A DNA stretch of 64,000 nucleotides. It comes from Prosopocoilus inquinatus (Eukaryota > Arthropoda > Insecta > Coleoptera > Lucanidae). A program made the translations under genes and the position numbers. The notes under the pieces were generated by a model. That model searched no databases and had not been told where the DNA came from. It saw only the letters and a list, made by a program, of their open reading frames with translations. Location of the stretch: positions 248,001 to 312,000 of the forward strand of contig JAYKNF010000024.1 of NCBI GenBank assembly GCA_036172665.1, written 5' to 3'. Each line of letters begins with the position of its first letter. Position 1 is the first letter of the stretch. Shown piece after piece: positions 61,405-64,000 of the stretch.

Positions 61405-64000
61405 TCAGAGTTACTGGAGTCCACCGTAACGTCAAATAACATGATAGATAAGTAAGGATCGATTAGATACATCACAGGAACAACGCTAATACGTGTTACT
61501 TCGTTCAAAACTATTTCCAGCTTATGCTGCGTCCGAGAACTTCGTTTCTCATATCAGAGTTACTGGAGTCCGTTGAAACGTCAAATAACATAGTAGATAA
61601 GTAAGGATCGATTAGATACATCACAGGAACAACGCTAATACGTATTGTTTCGTTCAGAACTATTTCCAGCTCCTACTGCGTCCGAGAACTTCGTATCTCA
61701 CATCAGAGTTACTGGAGTCCATCGTAACGTGAAATAACATGATAGATAAGTAAGGATCGATTAGATATGTCACAGGAACCACGCTAATACGTGTCATTTC
61801 GTTCAAAACTATTTGCAGCTCCTGCTGAGTCCGAGAACTTCTTATCTCCCATCAGAGTTACCGGAGTCCGTTGAAACATCAAATAACATAGTAGATAAGT
61901 AACGAACGATTAGATACATCACAGGAATAACGCTAATACGTGTTGTTTCGTTCAAAACTATTTCCAGCTTATGCTGCGTCCGAGAACTTCGTATATCACA
62001 TCAGAGTTACTGGAATGCATCGTAACGTCAAATAACAAGATAGATAAGTAAGGATCGATTAGGTAAATCACAGGAACAACGCTAATACGTGTTATTTCGT
62101 TCAAAACTATTTCCAGCTCCTGCTGAGTCCGAGAACTTCGTATCTCACATCAGAGTTACTGGAGTCCGTTGAAACGTCAAATAACATAGTAGATAAGTAA
62201 GGATCGATTAGATACATCACAGGAACAACGCTAATACGTGTTGTTTCGTTCAGAACTATTTCCAGCTCCTGCTGCGTCCGAGAACATCGTATCTCACATC
62301 AGAGTTACTGGAGTCCATCGTAAAGTCAAATAACATGATAGATAAGTAAGGATCGATTAGATATATCACAGGAACAACGCTAATAGGTGTTATTTCGTTC
62401 AAAACTATTTCCAGCTATTGCTGAGTCCGAGAACTTCGTATCTCACATCAGAGTTACTGGAGTCCGTTGAAACGTCAAATAACATAGTAGATAAGTAACG
62501 ATCGATTAGATACATCACAGGAACAACGCTAATACGTGTTGTTTCGTTCAAAACTATTTCCAGCTTCTGCTGCGTCCGAAAACTTCGTATCTCACATCAG
62601 AGTTACTGAAGTGCACCGTAACGTCAAATAACAAGATAGATAAGTAAGGATCGATTAGATACATCACAGGAACAACGATAATACGTGTTATTAAGTTCAA
62701 AACTATTTCCAGGTTCTGCTGAGTCCGAGAACCTCGTATCTCACATCAGAGTTACTGGAGTCCGTTGAAACATCAAATAACATAGTAGAGAAGTAACGAT
62801 CGATTAGATACATCACAGGAACAACGCTAATACGTGTTGTTTCGTTCAAAACTATTTCCAGCTTCTGCTGCGTCCGAAAACTTCGTTTCTCAAATCAGAG
62901 TTACTGGAGTCCGTTGAAACGTCAAATAACATAGTAGATAAGTAAGGATCGATTAGATACATCACAGGAACAACGCTAATACTTGTTGTTTCGTTCAGAA
63001 CTATTTCCAGCTCCATCTGCGTCCGAGAACTTCGTATCTCACATCAGAGTTACTGTAGTGCATCGTAACGTCAAATAACAAGATAGATAAGTAAGGATCG
63101 ATTAGATACATCACAGGAACAACGCTAATACGTGTTATTTCGTTCAAAACTATTTCCAGGTCCTGCTGAGTCCGAGAACCTCGTATCTCACATCACAGTT
63201 ACTGGAGTCCGTTGAAACGTCAAATAACATAGTAGATAAGTAAGGATCGATTAGATACATCACAGGAACAACGCTAATACGTGTTGTTTCGTTCAGAAGT
63301 ATTTCCAGCTCCTGCTGCGTCCGAGAACTTCGTATCTCACATCAGAGTTACTGGAGTCCATCGTAACGTCAAATAACATGATAGATAAGTAAGGATCGAT
63401 TAGATACATCACAGGAACAACGCTAATACGTGTTGTTTCGTTCAGAAGTATTTCCAGCTCCTGCTGCGTCCGAGAACTTCGTATCTCACATCAGAGTTAC
63501 TGGAGTCCACCGTAACGTCAAATAACATGATAGATAAGTAAGGATCGATTAGATACATCACAGGAACAACGCTAATACGTGTTACTTCGTTCAAAACTAT
63601 TTCCAGCTTATGCTGCGTCCGAGAACTTCGTTTCTCATATCAGAGTTACTGGAGTCCGTTGAAACGTCAAATAACATAGTAGATAAGTAAGGATCGATTA
63701 GATACATCACAGGAACAACGCTAATACGTATTGTTTCGTTCAGAACTATTTCCAGCTCCTACTGCGTCCGAGAACTTCGTATCTCACATCAGAGTTACTG
63801 GAGTCCATCGTAACGTGAAATAACATGATAGATAAGTAAGGATCGATTAGATATGTCACAGGAACCACGCTAATACGTGTCATTTCGTTCAAAACTATTT
63901 GCAGCTCCTGCTGAGTCCGAGAACTTCTTATCTCCCATCAGAGTTACCGGAGTCCGTTGAAACATCAAATAACATAGTAGATAAGTAACGAACGATTAGA
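61405..64000. repeat. 14-monomer higher-order repeat (2,086 bp) at the window end
   Basis: About 61,405-61,914 recurs at about 63,491-64,000, offset exactly 2,086 bp (14 x 149). Shared markers are CCACCGTAACGTC (61,421 and 63,507), GTTACTTCGTTC, TTCGTTTCTCATATCAG, TACGTATTGTTTCG, TTCTTATCTCCCATCAG, GTTACCGGAG and AACGAACGATTAG. The second copy runs off the window, so the full extent is unknown. A related unit begins near 59,280. Confidence 0.8.

Larger units (their letters stand above)
46616..64000. repeat. 149-bp satellite array, right part
   Basis: Same satellite family, orientation and period as the left array, about 117 monomer lengths, running to the window edge. If the retrotransposon and one copy of GAGTT are removed, the monomer on the left (ending ATCAGAGTT) reads directly into the one on the right (ACTGGAGACCG). 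This was therefore one array before the insertion. Local irregularities include a 3-bp loss near 51,919, a 4-bp loss near 52,468, a 1-bp gain near 56,158 and a large internal deletion at 59,694. No genes are seen. Confidence 0.98.

Noticed and set aside
1..64000. Inverted satellite blocks or large palindromes
   Set aside because: The GATCGATTAG and ACATCACAGG words read on the plus strand throughout both arrays; no reversed segment was seen.
1..64000. Telomeric repeats or rDNA embedded in the array
   Set aside because: No TTAGG-type runs and no rRNA-like sequence were seen; GATTAGAT words are part of the monomer.

Overview
The window is eukaryotic heterochromatin-type DNA: one tandem satellite family interrupted by a single LTR retrotransposon. 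About 57.2 kb of the 64 kb is a head-to-tail array of a 149-bp monomer, roughly 267 monomer lengths to the left and 117 to the right of the insertion. No host gene, rRNA, tRNA or CRISPR array is visible. The host is most likely an animal, probably an arthropod or insect, because BEL/Pao elements are confined to animals. The species cannot be named from this sequence.

Layout. Positions 1-39,826 are satellite, 39,827-46,615 is a complete BEL/Pao retrotransposon on the minus strand, and 46,616-64,000 is satellite again in the same orientation. The insertion lies inside one monomer and is flanked by the 5-bp duplication GAGTT. The monomer is about 40% GC and rich in CpG. It has two main variant classes whose diagnostic bases usually travel together.

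The array is a mosaic of higher-order duplications whose offsets are close to whole numbers of monomers: 6 (894 bp), 12 (1,786 and 1,788 bp), 14 (2,086 bp), 18 (2,680 bp), 22 (3,278 bp), 26-27 (3,871/4,020 bp), 42 (6,255 bp) and 44 monomers once the retrotransposon is subtracted. Long stretches of these copies look nearly identical by eye, which indicates recent unequal exchange or gene conversion. No other satellite copy carries the retrotransposon.

The retrotransposon is 6,789 bp with two 645-bp LTRs that differ at three positions. It has a primer-binding site matching the 3' end of tRNA-Tyr, a purine-rich tract at the 3' LTR, and one unbroken 1,721-codon gag-pol frame. That frame carries zinc knuckles, aspartic protease, reverse transcriptase, RNase H and integrase with their catalytic residues present. 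There is no envelope gene. It looks young and structurally competent. The overall picture fits a centromeric or pericentromeric satellite recently invaded by an LTR element, but centromere identity is inference only.
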